From positions 302,610-366,609 of the forward strand of contig NZ_LODL01000035.1 in NCBI RefSeq assembly GCF_001551835.1: 64,000 nt of DNA, in the 5' to 3' direction. The translations under genes were made by a program, and so were the position numbers. The notes under the pieces were generated by a model, which did not search any database, had not been told where the DNA came from, and saw only the letters and a list, made by a program, of their open reading frames with translations. Shown here piece after piece: positions 27,262 through 36,026 of the stretch. The first letter of the stretch is position 1. The number at the start of each line of letters is the position of its first letter. Source of the DNA: Dechloromonas denitrificans (GTDB lineage: Bacteria; Pseudomonadota; Gammaproteobacteria; Burkholderiales; Rhodocyclaceae).

Positions 27262-27357
27262 AGGCAGACCGGCGACAGCAAGCCACCTGTCATTTGCCTG
27301 CAATATAGGACTATCATGCTGTCAGCTACGGCCAGTCCTTTCTGCTAAGAGGTTGCA

Positions 27358-27600
27358 ATGATGGAAATGCTGTTCTGCTACTGCTGCCGGGTCCATCACC
27401 CGAAAGACCAGATGCGTCCCTTCCGGACCAAACAGGGTTATCGCTGGCGCTGCATCCGCAGCATCGAGGCGGCCGCCTGTTCGCGCCGCGAACGTGACGC
27501 CTTCGGCCGCCAGCAAACCGAAATCAATCGCGCCGAGGCGCAACTGGTCGCCGAACGCCTGGCCTTGGTGCGCGTCGAACAAGGTTTCATGCCGGGCTGA
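27358..27600 (+). CDS. Small Cys-rich protein, zinc-ribbon-like, function unknown
   Basis: 80 residues. Two Cys-containing clusters (FCYCCRVHH and RWRCIRS..AAAC) surround a basic segment, in a pattern that could hold one zinc ion. The C-terminal half is a charged helix rich in Arg, Glu and Gln. AGAGG precedes two consecutive ATG codons at 27358 and 27361. No family recognised. Confidence 0.6.
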   Translation: MMEMLFCYCCRVHHPKDQMRPFRTKQGYRWRCIRSIEAAACSRRERDAFGRQQTEINRAEAQLVAERLALVRVEQGFMPG

Positions 27601-27641
27601 AGCGGCTGGCACGCAAACCTTCAAAATTGCCTTATTTGAAC

Positions 27642-27662
27642 GGTCGACCGCCGGGGTCGACC
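27642..27662. repeat. Doubled GGTCGACC palindrome
   Basis: Two identical eight-base palindromes (27642-27649 and 27655-27662) are separated by five bases, 40 bases after the small Cys-rich gene. They could form one stem-loop, but no T-run follows. Confidence 0.45.
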
Positions 27663-27689
27663 TGAGTCAGCGCTGATCTATTCAGGAAT

Positions 27690-27756
27690 GTCATTCCCGC
27701 GAAGGCGGGAATCCAGAAAAATCAACGAACTGGATCCCCGCCTTCGCGGGGATGAC
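27690..27756. repeat. Dispersed palindromic repeat, copy 2 (most regular)
   Basis: Left arm 27690-27716 and right arm 27730-27756 are inverted copies with only one or two differences around a 13-base centre. It lies after the kup stop codon and before the small Cys-rich gene, in convergent intergenic space. Confidence 0.9.
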
Positions 27757-27774
27757 GAATATTTTAGCATTTCA

Positions 27775-29655
27775 CTAGAGCACCACCTGCGAGCCAAGCT
27801 CGACCACCCGATTCGACGGAATCCTGAAGAAGGCCGTGGCGCTGCCGGCATTTCGGAACATCGCGACAAAGATCAGGCTTCGCCAGTAGGCCATTTCGGA
27901 GCCCAGCTTGGGGATCAGCGTTTCCCGGCCGAGGAAGAACGAGGTGTCCATCATGTCGATGGCGAGACCGGCTTCGGCACAGAGGGCCAGCGCTGCCGGA
28001 ATATCCGGCTCGTCCTTGAAGCCGTACTGGACGATGACCTGATGGAAATTGCCATCCAGATGGTGCACCTCGACCCGGTCCACGTCCGGTACAAACGGTA
28101 CGTCAAAAACCTGCACGCTGAGGATGATGACTTGCTCGTGCAGTGCCTTGTAGTGCTTCAGGCTGTGCAGCAAGGCGTGCGGTACGGTGGCCGGATTCGG
28201 CGTCATGAAGACGGCGGTGCCCGGAACGCGTTCGACGCCCCCTTCGGTGATGCTGGCGATGAACGGTTTCAGTTCCATCGCGTCTTGAGCCAGGCGCATG
28301 CCAAGCAGCTCGCGACCGCGCTTCCAGGTGGTGAGCAGGATGAAGATGACCAGGCCAAAGACCAGCGGGAACCAGCCGCCATCGGGAATCTTGATCGAGT
28401 TGGCGAGAAAGAAGGCGAGGTCGATACAGATGAAGGGCAAGGCGCCGAGCACGGCGCGCAGCGGACTCCAGTTCCACAGTCGGACGGCGACCGCAATCGC
28501 CAGGATATTGGTGATCAGCATGGTGCCGGTGACGGCGATGCCGTAGGCCGCGGCCAGGTTCGACGAACTGCCGAATTCGATGACCAGCGCGATGATCGAG
28601 ACGAGCAGCAGCCAGTTGATGCCGGGCAGGTAGATCTGGCCGATTTCCCGGTCCGAGGTGTGCTGGATTTCAAGGCGCGGCGTGTAACCCAGTTGAATCG
28701 CCTGCTGGGTGATCGAGAAGGCGCCGGAAATTACCGCCTGCGAGGCGATGATGGTGGCGACGGTAGACAGCACGACCAAGGGATACATCGCCCATTCCGG
28801 GGCCAGGCGATAAAACGGGTTTTCGACCGCGCTCGGATCGGCGAGCAGCAGCGCCCCCTGGCCGAAATAATTGATGAGCAGGGCCGGCATGACGTAGCCC
28901 AGCCACGCATACTGGATCGGCCTGGCGCCGAAATGCCCCATGTCGGCATAGAGCGCTTCGGCACCGGTCATGCAGAGCACGACGGCACCGAGGGCAAAGA
29001 AGCCGAGCAGGGAGTTGCCGAGCAGGAACTGGAAGGCATACAGCGGGTTGATCGCCATCAGCACGCCGGGGTGTTCGATGATCGACAGGGTGCCGAGCAC
29101 CGCCAGCACCGCGAACCAGAGGACCATGACCGGGCCGAACAGCGCGCCGACACTGGCCGTTCCCCGGCGCTGGAAGAGGAACAAGCCAACCAGCACGACC
29201 AGCGTGATGGGCAGGATGTAGGGCTTGAAGGCCGGGGTGATGATTTCCAGCCCCTCGACCGCCGACAGCACGGAAATCGCCGGCGTGATGACGCCATCGC
29301 CATAAAAGAGGGCGGCCCCGAACAGGCCCAGGGTGATGAGCAGCTTTTGTTGCCAGGAGTCGGGCCTCCCCTTGTGCAGGGCGAGTGTCATCAGGGCGAT
29401 GATGCCGCCTTCGCCCTTGTTGTTGGCGCGCATGATGAAGGCAACGTACTTGACGGTGACGACGATGATCAGCGACCAGAAGAACAGCGACAGGATGCCC
29501 AGCACATTGTCGGGCGTGATCGGCACCGGATGGTGGGCGCCGCCAAACACTTCCTTGATCGAGTAGAGCGGACTGGTGCCGATATCGCCATAGACGATAC
29601 CGAGGGCGGCCAGGGTCAGCGTTGCCAGACGCTTGTTGTCTTGTTTTTGTTGCAT
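27775..29655 (-). CDS. kup: Potassium uptake protein Kup
   Basis: 626 residues with about 12 transmembrane segments in the first 430 residues and a soluble C-terminus. The N-terminus (ALGIVYGDIGTSPLYSIKEVF) and NNKGEGGIIALMTLA are diagnostic of Kup, a proton-coupled low-rate potassium importer. GGGGGAG precedes the start. The gene begins ten bases after the kdpE stop, so it is the third gene of a kdpD-kdpE-kup operon, an arrangement that suggests potassium-responsive control. Confidence 0.95.
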   Translation of the reverse strand: MQQKQDNKRLATLTLAALGIVYGDIGTSPLYSIKEVFGGAHHPVPITPDNVLGILSLFFWSLIIVVTVKYVAFIMRANNKGEGGIIALMTLALHKGRPDSWQQKLLITLGLFGAALFYGDGVITPAISVLSAVEGLEIITPAFKPYILPITLVVLVGLFLFQRRGTASVGALFGPVMVLWFAVLAVLGTLSIIEHPGVLMAINPLYAFQFLLGNSLLGFFALGAVVLCMTGAEALYADMGHFGARPIQYAWLGYVMPALLINYFGQGALLLADPSAVENPFYRLAPEWAMYPLVVLSTVATIIASQAVISGAFSITQQAIQLGYTPRLEIQHTSDREIGQIYLPGINWLLLVSIIALVIEFGSSSNLAAAYGIAVTGTMLITNILAIAVAVRLWNWSPLRAVLGALPFICIDLAFFLANSIKIPDGGWFPLVFGLVIFILLTTWKRGRELLGMRLAQDAMELKPFIASITEGGVERVPGTAVFMTPNPATVPHALLHSLKHYKALHEQVIILSVQVFDVPFVPDVDRVEVHHLDGNFHQVIVQYGFKDEPDIPAALALCAEAGLAIDMMDTSFFLGRETLIPKLGSEMAYWRSLIFVAMFRNAGSATAFFRIPSNRVVELGSQVVL

Positions 29656-29665
29656 GGTTCTCCCC

Positions 29666-30355
29666 CTACGGCTGGAAGCGATAGCCGACGCCGGTTTCGG
29701 TCAGAAAGTATTTGGGTTGCGTTGGGTCGTCTTCGAGCTTCTGGCGCAGATGGCCGACATAGACCCGCAGATAGTGGCTGCTCTCGATATACGACGGCCC
29801 CCAGATTTCGCGCAGCAGGTTGCGCTGGGTCAGCACCTTGCCGGGATGGGCGAGCAGCGTCGACAGCAGGCGATACTCGATCGGCGTCAGATGCACCGGC
29901 TCGCCCGCCCGGCTGACCAGGCGCCGCGACAGATCGACGACGATGGCGCCGAATTCGACCAGCGGCGATGCCGTTTCGCCGCTGCGGCTGCGCCGGCGCA
30001 GCAGGGCGCGGACGCGCGCCCGCAGTTCGCCGACACTGAAGGGCTTGGTCAGGTAGTCGTCGGCCCCTGCATCCAGTGCGTCGATCTTGTCGTTCTCCTG
30101 CGAACGGGCCGAGAGGATGAGCACCGGTACGTCGGACCAGCCGCGCAAGTCGCGGATCAGGTCGATGCCGTTGCCATCCGGCAGGCCGAGGTCGAGGATC
30201 AGCAAATCCGGCTGCCGCGAGCCAGCCTCGATCAGCCCCTGGGCCATGGTTTCCGCTTCGCTGACCTGGCAGCCCTCTTCTTCGACGGCCACCCGGACAA
30301 AGCGGCGAATCTGCTTCTCGTCCTCGATGACCAGGACTTTGGCCGGCGTGCTCAT
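29666..30355 (-). CDS. kdpE: KdpE-type response regulator
   Basis: 229 residues. Receiver with EDE, Asp in LLILDLGLPDGNG, KPFSVGEL; C-terminal winged helix (TPIEYRLLSTLLAHPGKVLT, IESSHYLRVYVGHLRQKLE) typical of KdpE. The ATG at 30355 overlaps the kdpD stop by four bases (ATGA). Normally it activates kdpFABC, but no kdp ATPase genes are nearby; kup follows directly instead. Confidence 0.88.
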   Translation of the reverse strand: MSTPAKVLVIEDEKQIRRFVRVAVEEEGCQVSEAETMAQGLIEAGSRQPDLLILDLGLPDGNGIDLIRDLRGWSDVPVLILSARSQENDKIDALDAGADDYLTKPFSVGELRARVRALLRRRSRSGETASPLVEFGAIVVDLSRRLVSRAGEPVHLTPIEYRLLSTLLAHPGKVLTQRNLLREIWGPSYIESSHYLRVYVGHLRQKLEDDPTQPKYFLTETGVGYRFQP

Positions 30356-31887
30356 GCGACTTCCTCCTCGACCACCGGCGGATTGCCGACCGGCAGCGTA
30401 AAGCTGACGCAGGCGCCGCCCGCCGGCGGATTGTCGGCCCGAATCCGGCCACCATGGGCTTCGACAATCGCCTTGCAGATCGCCAGGCCGAGGCCGGTAC
30501 CCGGCTTGCCCGATTCGGGCTGGCCACGCACGAACATGTTGAACAGTTCCTCGCGCCGCTCTGTAGGGAAACCCGGGCCGTGGTCGCGGATGGCGATTTC
30601 GACGAGGTCGCCCTGGCGCTGGGCGCTCAGCTCGATGGCGGTTTGCGGCGGGGCGTATTTGGCGGCGTTTTCCAGCAGATTGCACAGCACGCGTTCGATG
30701 AGCACCGCGTCAAAATTGAGGAGCGGCAGGTCCCGCGCCAGATCGACCTTGACCGGATGCTCGGCCAGCGCATTGCCGAGCAGCTTGATGCCGGCCCCGA
30801 TGACTTCCTCCAGCGGTTGCCATTCGCGGCGCAGGGTGACCTCGCCGGCGTTGAGTCGCGCCATGTCGAGCAGGTTGCCGACCAGCCCAGCCAGTCTGGC
30901 CGACTGTTCATGCAGGGCCTGGGCGGTTTCCAGCGCGACCGCCGGCAAGGCGGGTTTGACCAGGAACAGCGAGTCGGCCAGGCCGACCATCGCGGTCAGC
31001 GGCGTGCGCAGATCGTGCGAGAGGGCCGACAGGATGGAACTGCGCAGGCGTTCGGTCAGCATTTTGACTTCCGTGCCCTGGGCCACCTCGACGTAGTGCA
31101 GGCGCTCCAGGGCAACCGCGACCAGCGAAGCAAGCGCTTCGAGCAGCGACAGCGTTGCCGGCGTCGGTTCCAGGGGATTGTCGGCAAAGCGGACGGCGAG
31201 CACGCCGCGAATCCGCATCGAAGCGCGCAGCGGCAGATAGAGCGGTGCATAGCCCAGGCCGCTGACTTCGTCGCTGCGAACCAGCTTGCCGCTCTCCAGC
31301 GCGACCAGGGCCAGGTGGCTTTCGACCGGCAGGGCATTGGCAGAGTCGGCGGCAAGCAATCGATGCCGGCTCTCGTCCGGCAACAGGATGGCGGATTGAG
31401 CGGCGAGTTGCTCCTTGATGAAGGCTTCCGAAATCTCGACGACCTGCTCTTTGCTCAGACTGCCGGCCAGTTGGCGGGCCAGCTGGTAGAGGCCCTGCGT
31501 GCGCTGTTCGCGGACTTCGGCTTCCTGTGCCTTCTGCCTGAGGACCGAAGTAAAATGCGTCGTCGTCAGGGCGGTGACCAGCATCACTGTGAAGGTCACC
31601 AGATACTGGATGTCGCTGACGGCCAGCGAGAAGCGCGGGCTAACGAAAAAGAGGTCGAACAGCAGCACGCTGAGAATCGACGCCAGCACCGCCGCGTTTC
31701 GCCCCAGTTTGACCGAGATCACCAGCACGGTGAGCAGGAACAGCATGACGATGTTGGCCAGATCGAGATGGCCGAGCAACGGGGTCGCCACTGCCGCGGT
31801 GCCGAGGCAGGCAAGGACGGTCAGCCAGATATTGCGGCCGGCTTGCAATGCCGGCTTGGCGTCGAGCGAACGGGCGGTGGCTTCCAT
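30352..31887 (-). CDS. kdpD: Short KdpD-type sensor kinase lacking the N-terminal KdpD/USP domains
   Basis: 511 residues against about 900 for full KdpD. It starts shortly before the four-helix DUF4118 membrane domain (18-110), continues with a GAF-like domain (about 140-265) and kinase core: ALSHDLRTPLTAM (His291), NLLENAAKYAPP, DHGPGFP, GTGLGLAICKAI. The ATP-binding KdpD domain and the universal-stress-like domain that precede DUF4118 in E. coli are absent. No decayed remnant is visible upstream (31888-32161 holds a repeat), so it looks like a natural short form. Confidence 0.85.
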   Translation of the reverse strand: MEATARSLDAKPALQAGRNIWLTVLACLGTAAVATPLLGHLDLANIVMLFLLTVLVISVKLGRNAAVLASILSVLLFDLFFVSPRFSLAVSDIQYLVTFTVMLVTALTTTHFTSVLRQKAQEAEVREQRTQGLYQLARQLAGSLSKEQVVEISEAFIKEQLAAQSAILLPDESRHRLLAADSANALPVESHLALVALESGKLVRSDEVSGLGYAPLYLPLRASMRIRGVLAVRFADNPLEPTPATLSLLEALASLVAVALERLHYVEVAQGTEVKMLTERLRSSILSALSHDLRTPLTAMVGLADSLFLVKPALPAVALETAQALHEQSARLAGLVGNLLDMARLNAGEVTLRREWQPLEEVIGAGIKLLGNALAEHPVKVDLARDLPLLNFDAVLIERVLCNLLENAAKYAPPQTAIELSAQRQGDLVEIAIRDHGPGFPTERREELFNMFVRGQPESGKPGTGLGLAICKAIVEAHGGRIRADNPPAGGACVSFTLPVGNPPVVEEEVA

Positions 31888-32030
31888 GTCGCGTTTCCTG
31901 AAAGGGGATACCCACAGACTAGGTGACCCGGTATAAAAACGCTGACCATTCTGGCGCGGGCGCCGTAAAAATTTCGTAAAGATTGCCGGCACCACGGCCG
32001 GCTTGCCGGTTGGATGTGTAAAACCAGCCG

Positions 32031-32118
32031 GTGATTCCCGCGCCGGCGCCCCGAAGGAAGTACCCTTGGGGTACGGGAATCCAGCGACCTATGGATCCCC
32101 GCCTGCGCGGGGATGACG
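32031..32118. repeat. Dispersed palindromic repeat, copy 3, with internal extra hairpin
   Basis: The outer arms match the other copies, but the left arm is interrupted by about 25 bases that contain their own hairpin GTACCC-TTG-GGGTAC (32060-32074). It sits in the 274-base region between kdpD and the HD-hydrolase gene. Confidence 0.8.
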
Positions 32119-32161
32119 GTGGCTACTCTCGGCAATAGCACCGAATTGACGATGCAGAACG

Positions 32162-32824
32162 CTAGTCGTCCACCACGTCGCCGCCCCATTCGGCAACGAA
32201 ATCGTCGCGGAACGCGCGCAGCCAGGCCAGCCGGCGTTCGCCCATGGCGCGGCCGGCGGCTGTGCTCATCGTCGCCGGCAAGGTCGCCAGTTTGACTTCG
32301 ATGTGATCGAGGGCGTAGATCCGGTCGTCCATCGCCCGGGCCCGGGCCAGCGGGTCGCTCGGGTGGGCCAGCGCGCTGCCCATCCGGCCGGCGGTGTAAT
32401 AGAGGCGGGCCAGGCCGACGGCACCCAGTGCATCGAGCCGGTCGGCGTCCTGCACGATGCGCGCTTCGATGGTGAGCGGCGCGATGCCGGCTGAAAAACT
32501 GTGGGCCTCGATGGCATGCGCCAGCCCGGCCAGCTTGTCGGCCGGGAAGCCGAGCTTGCCCAGTTCGTCGCAGGCCCGGACAGCCGCCTGGCGCGAGGCG
32601 AGGTGACGCTCGGGATCGTTCTTCGGCAGATTGACCAGATCGTGCAGATAGCAGGCGGCCAGCACGATCAAAGCGTCGGCCCCCGGGTAGTCCTTGAGCA
32701 GCGCCTGGGCGTTTTTCCAGACCCGATGTAGATGGTTCAGGTCGTGCGCGCCGTCGTCCGCCGCATCGGCGACAGCCAGTTGCATCAGGCGCGCGCGCCA
32801 GGGATCGAGGTCATTCATCGGCAT
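32162..32824 (-). CDS. HD-domain phosphohydrolase (YedJ-like)
   Basis: 220 residues. Metal ligands of the HD superfamily are visible: HDLNHLHRVWKNA, then CYLHDLVNLPKND (the HD pair), IEAHSFSAG and IVQDADRLDALGAVG. The order matches YedJ/YpgQ-type hydrolases of small nucleotides. Substrate not predictable. Two close ATG codons (32824, 32818) are possible starts. Confidence 0.8.
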   Translation of the reverse strand: MPMNDLDPWRARLMQLAVADAADDGAHDLNHLHRVWKNAQALLKDYPGADALIVLAACYLHDLVNLPKNDPERHLASRQAAVRACDELGKLGFPADKLAGLAHAIEAHSFSAGIAPLTIEARIVQDADRLDALGAVGLARLYYTAGRMGSALAHPSDPLARARAMDDRIYALDHIEVKLATLPATMSTAAGRAMGERRLAWLRAFRDDFVAEWGGDVVDD

Positions 32825-32896
32825 CTGTTTTCCCGGGCCCGGGCGGCAAGTTTGGCAAAAGGGCCGGGCGCCAACCCGACCCCGGCGGTCAACCGC

Positions 32897-33982
32897 CTAT
32901 TTAACGCGGATTCCCGGTTGTGGCAAGGAACGCCAGTATTGCGGCGGCACCACCACCTGGGCGCCGAGCTCGGTGGCGGCATGCCACGGCCAGCGCGGGT
33001 CGTAGAGGATGCCGCGAGCCAGCGCCACCATGTCGGCCTGGCCGGAAGCGACGATCGCTTCGGCCTGGGCGGCTTCGGTAATCATGCCGACGGCGATGGT
33101 CGGCAAGCCGCTTTCCCGGCGAATCCGTTCAGCCAGCGCCACCTGATAGCCCGGGCCGACCGTGATCTGCTGCTGCGGCGACAGGCCGCCGCTGGAAACG
33201 TGGATGAAGTCACAGCCCAGCTCGCGCAGAGCCTGGGCGAAGACGACGCTCTGTTCGACATCCCAGCCGCCGGCCACCCAGTCGGTCGCCGAAATGCGGA
33301 TACCGACCGCCAGCGTCGGCACGGCGGCACGGACGGCGGCAAAGACGGCGAGCGGGAAACGCAGGCGGTTTTCCAGCGTACCGCCGTACTGGTCATCGCG
33401 CTGGTTGCTCAAGGGCGACAGGAACTGGTGCAGCAGGTAGCCGTGGGCGGCGTGGATTTCGATGGCGTCGATGCCGAGCCGCTGTGCCCGTTGGGCGGCG
33501 CTGACGAAGGCGGCCAGCACGCGGTCGAGGCCGGCCTGATCGAGCGCCTGCGGGGCCGGCTCATTGGGTTGAAACGGGATGGCCGAGGGCGCCACGGTCG
33601 GCCAGCCGCCTTCACTGGGCGGCACCAGGCCACCGCCCTGCCAGGGTACGTGGTTGGAAGCCTTGCGACCGGCATGGGCGAGCTGGATGGCGATCGGCAT
33701 CGAGGAATGGCTACGCACTGCGGTCAACACCCGGCCGAGGGCATTTTCCGTGGCGTCCGACCACAGGCCGAGATCGGCCGGCGAAATACGACCTTCCGGT
33801 TCGACCGCAGTGGCCTCGATGATCAGCAGGCCGGCGCCGGAATGGCTCAAGTTGCCGTAGTGCATCAGGTGCCAGTCGGTCGCTTCGCCGTTGTCGGCCG
33901 AATACTGGCACATCGGCGCGATCGCGATGCGGTTGGGCAGGCGCAGCGGGCCGATCGAATAGGGGGTGAACAGCTGGCTCAT
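32897..33982 (-). CDS. Old Yellow Enzyme family NADH:flavin oxidoreductase (YqjM-like)
   Basis: 361 residues in an FMN-binding TIM barrel. Features: APMCQYSA (Cys of the YqjM class that tunes FMN), QLAHAGRKAS, active-site pair IHAAHGYLLHQFLSP, SNQRDDQYGGTLENR and the C-terminal MVALARGILYDPRWPW. It reduces activated C=C bonds with NAD(P)H. The ATG at 33982 has GGAAA upstream; longer in-frame starts reach into the downstream ADH gene. Pairs with the quinone-reductase-like gene 31 bases upstream, divergent from a LysR regulator. Confidence 0.9.
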   Translation of the reverse strand: MSQLFTPYSIGPLRLPNRIAIAPMCQYSADNGEATDWHLMHYGNLSHSGAGLLIIEATAVEPEGRISPADLGLWSDATENALGRVLTAVRSHSSMPIAIQLAHAGRKASNHVPWQGGGLVPPSEGGWPTVAPSAIPFQPNEPAPQALDQAGLDRVLAAFVSAAQRAQRLGIDAIEIHAAHGYLLHQFLSPLSNQRDDQYGGTLENRLRFPLAVFAAVRAAVPTLAVGIRISATDWVAGGWDVEQSVVFAQALRELGCDFIHVSSGGLSPQQQITVGPGYQVALAERIRRESGLPTIAVGMITEAAQAEAIVASGQADMVALARGILYDPRWPWHAATELGAQVVVPPQYWRSLPQPGIRVK

Positions 33983-34013
33983 GGGCGTTTCCTTAATTGT
34001 GTGAGCGGACATC

Positions 34014-35027
34014 TCAAAAACCTTCAAGCACGATCTTGCCGATACTGCGGCCGCTTTCGAGAATCCTGTGGGCCTGGCGCAGATTGGCGGCGTTGATCCG
34101 CCCGAGATGCTGCTGTGCCGTGCTGCGGATCACGCCCTGCTCGACCAGGCGCGCCAGTTCGTCGAGCAGGCGATGCTGCGCCACCATGTCGGCGGTCTGG
34201 AACAGCGAGCGGGTGAACATCAATTCCCAGTGCAGGCTCAGGCTCTTGCGTTTGAGCAGGCGGACATCGATCGGTTCCGGATCGTCGATCAGCGCCAGCT
34301 TGCCTTGCGGCGCGAGAATTTCGACCAGTTCGGGGAAATGGCGGTCGGTCTGGGTCAGGCTGATCACGTAGCCGACCGGCGGCAGCTTCAGGGCCGCCAC
34401 TTGCGGCAGCATCGGCTGGCTATGGTCGATCACCTGATGCGCACCGAGTTCGCTAGCCCAGGCGCGGGTTTCCGGCCGCGAGGCGGTGGCGATCACGGTC
34501 AGGTCGGTCAACTGGCGGGCGAGCTGGATCAGGACCGAGCCGACCCCGCCGGCGGCGCCGACGATGAGCAGGCTGGCCGGCTGCCCGGCCCCGGCCAGCG
34601 GCACTTGCAGGCGGTCGAAGAGGAGCTCCCAGGCGGTGATGCCGGTCAGCGGCAGAGCGGCCGCCTCGGCCGGCGCGATGCCTTGCGGCGCATGCCCGAC
34701 CAGGCGTTCGTCGACCAGGTGGAATTCACTGTTGCTGCCGGCCCGGTCGATGGCGCCGGCGTACCAGACGGCGTCGCCAACCTTGAACAACGACACCTCC
34801 GGCCCGACTTCGCGAACGATACCGACCGCGTCCCAGCCGAGCACCTTGTATTCGCCGGCGGCCGGGGCCGCGCTACGGCGCACCTTGGTATCGACCGGAT
34901 TGACCGAGATCGCCTGCACCTCGACCAGCAGGTCGCGGCCGGTGGCCTGCGGCCGCGGCAGTTCGATGTCGAGCAGGCTGTCGGGGGCGTCGAGCGGGCC
35001 GGGTTGGCGGTAAGCGATGGCTTTCAT
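34014..35027 (-). CDS. Zinc-type alcohol dehydrogenase-like / quinone oxidoreductase
   Basis: 337 residues of the medium-chain dehydrogenase family: SVNPVDTKVRR, GWDAVGIVREVG, ALPLTGITAWELLFDRL and the Rossmann motif IVGAAGGVGSVLIQLARQ. It lacks the catalytic zinc Cys/His set, as in NADPH:quinone reductase and ZADH-type enone reductases. First gene of a pair with the Old Yellow Enzyme, so both may deal with electrophiles. Confidence 0.85.
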   Translation of the reverse strand: MKAIAYRQPGPLDAPDSLLDIELPRPQATGRDLLVEVQAISVNPVDTKVRRSAAPAAGEYKVLGWDAVGIVREVGPEVSLFKVGDAVWYAGAIDRAGSNSEFHLVDERLVGHAPQGIAPAEAAALPLTGITAWELLFDRLQVPLAGAGQPASLLIVGAAGGVGSVLIQLARQLTDLTVIATASRPETRAWASELGAHQVIDHSQPMLPQVAALKLPPVGYVISLTQTDRHFPELVEILAPQGKLALIDDPEPIDVRLLKRKSLSLHWELMFTRSLFQTADMVAQHRLLDELARLVEQGVIRSTAQQHLGRINAANLRQAHRILESGRSIGKIVLEGF

Positions 35028-35098
35028 GGGGCACCTTGCAGAAGTTTGGATGCAGCGAGTGTAGGCCTCGGCCAGCCGCTTGATAATCCGCCGCTCGC

Positions 35099-35113
35099 TT
35101 GATTTAATATCAA
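35099..35113. promoter_or_regulatory. Palindrome between ADH and lysR genes, probable LysR-type binding site
   Basis: TTGATttaatATCAA is a 15-base inverted repeat with the T-N11-A spacing of LysR-type regulator sites. It lies in the 111-base divergent region, 26 bases before the lysR start. The five-base centre rules out a standard FNR site. Confidence 0.55.
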
Positions 35114-35138
35114 AATATTTTTGAAAATAGGCGGCAAC

Positions 35139-36026
35139 ATGCTCAATCTGGCCGACATCCAGCTCTTCATCCGGGTCAGCGAAAGCGGCGGCATCAGCGG
35201 TGCGGCACGTGCCTTGGGTCTGACGCCGGCAGCCGCCAGCGCCGCCATCAAGCGCCTGGAACGGCAGGTGGCGAGCCAGTTGTTCGAGCGCTCGACCCGC
35301 TCACTGCGGCTGACCCAGGCCGGCGAGGATTTTCTCGGCTACTGCCGACAGTCGGTGCTGGCCCTGGAGGAAGGGCTGGCCGCATTGCGCGACGGACGCG
35401 AGGAACTCTCCGGCGAAATCCATCTCGGCGCCCCGTCCGATCTGGGCCGCGATCGCCTGGACCGGATGCTCGAACCCTTTCGCCAGCGCCACCCGCAGAT
35501 CCGGCTGATCATGCACCTGTCGGACGGCATCCACGACCTCTATCGCAACCCGATCGACCTCGTACTGCGCTACGGCCTGCTCCGCGACTCGACGCTGATC
35601 GCGCGCAAGCTGTGCGACAACAGCCGGGCGGTGTGCGCGGCGCCGGCCTACCTGGCGCGGGCCGGGCGACCGGCGAGCTTCGAAGACCTCGCCGAGCACA
35701 ACTGCATCTGCTTCTACCGCAACGGCGAGCCCTACAACCGCTGGCGGCTGTTCGACCAAGGCCAGGCCCGCGAAGTGGTGGTCAGCGGCGACCGCGCCGC
35801 CGACGACGGGGCGATGGTGCGCCAGTGGGCGCTGCAGGGCTGCGGCATCGTTTACAAGTCGCGGCTCGACATCGCCGACGACCTGGCCAGCGGCCGGCTG
35901 ATCGACCTCTTTCCGGCGGCGCAAGGCGAGCCGGTGCCGCTCTTTGCCGTCTATCCCAGCCGCCAGTACCCGCCGGCCCGGTTGCAGGCCCTGCTCGAAT
36001 TCCTGCAGGGCGCCTTCGCGGCCTAG
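35139..36026 (+). CDS. LysR-family transcriptional regulator
   Basis: 295 residues: N-terminal winged helix (LADIQLFIRVSESGGISGAARALGL, SQLFERSTRSLRLTQAGEDFL) and a C-terminal effector domain (LGAPSDLGRDRLDRML). I used the ATG at 35139 after AGGCGG rather than a TTG at 35121. Its divergent position makes the ADH/Old Yellow Enzyme pair its likely target. Confidence 0.9.
   Translation: MLNLADIQLFIRVSESGGISGAARALGLTPAAASAAIKRLERQVASQLFERSTRSLRLTQAGEDFLGYCRQSVLALEEGLAALRDGREELSGEIHLGAPSDLGRDRLDRMLEPFRQRHPQIRLIMHLSDGIHDLYRNPIDLVLRYGLLRDSTLIARKLCDNSRAVCAAPAYLARAGRPASFEDLAEHNCICFYRNGEPYNRWRLFDQGQAREVVVSGDRAADDGAMVRQWALQGCGIVYKSRLDIADDLASGRLIDLFPAAQGEPVPLFAVYPSRQYPPARLQALLEFLQGAFAA

Noticed and set aside
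31888-32161. Frameshifted remnant of the missing KdpD N-terminal domains
   Set aside because: The region holds a palindromic repeat and no trace of KdpD Walker motifs in any frame.
35099-35113. FNR box before lysR
   Set aside because: The centre is five bases, not four, so it is better explained as a LysR-type site.
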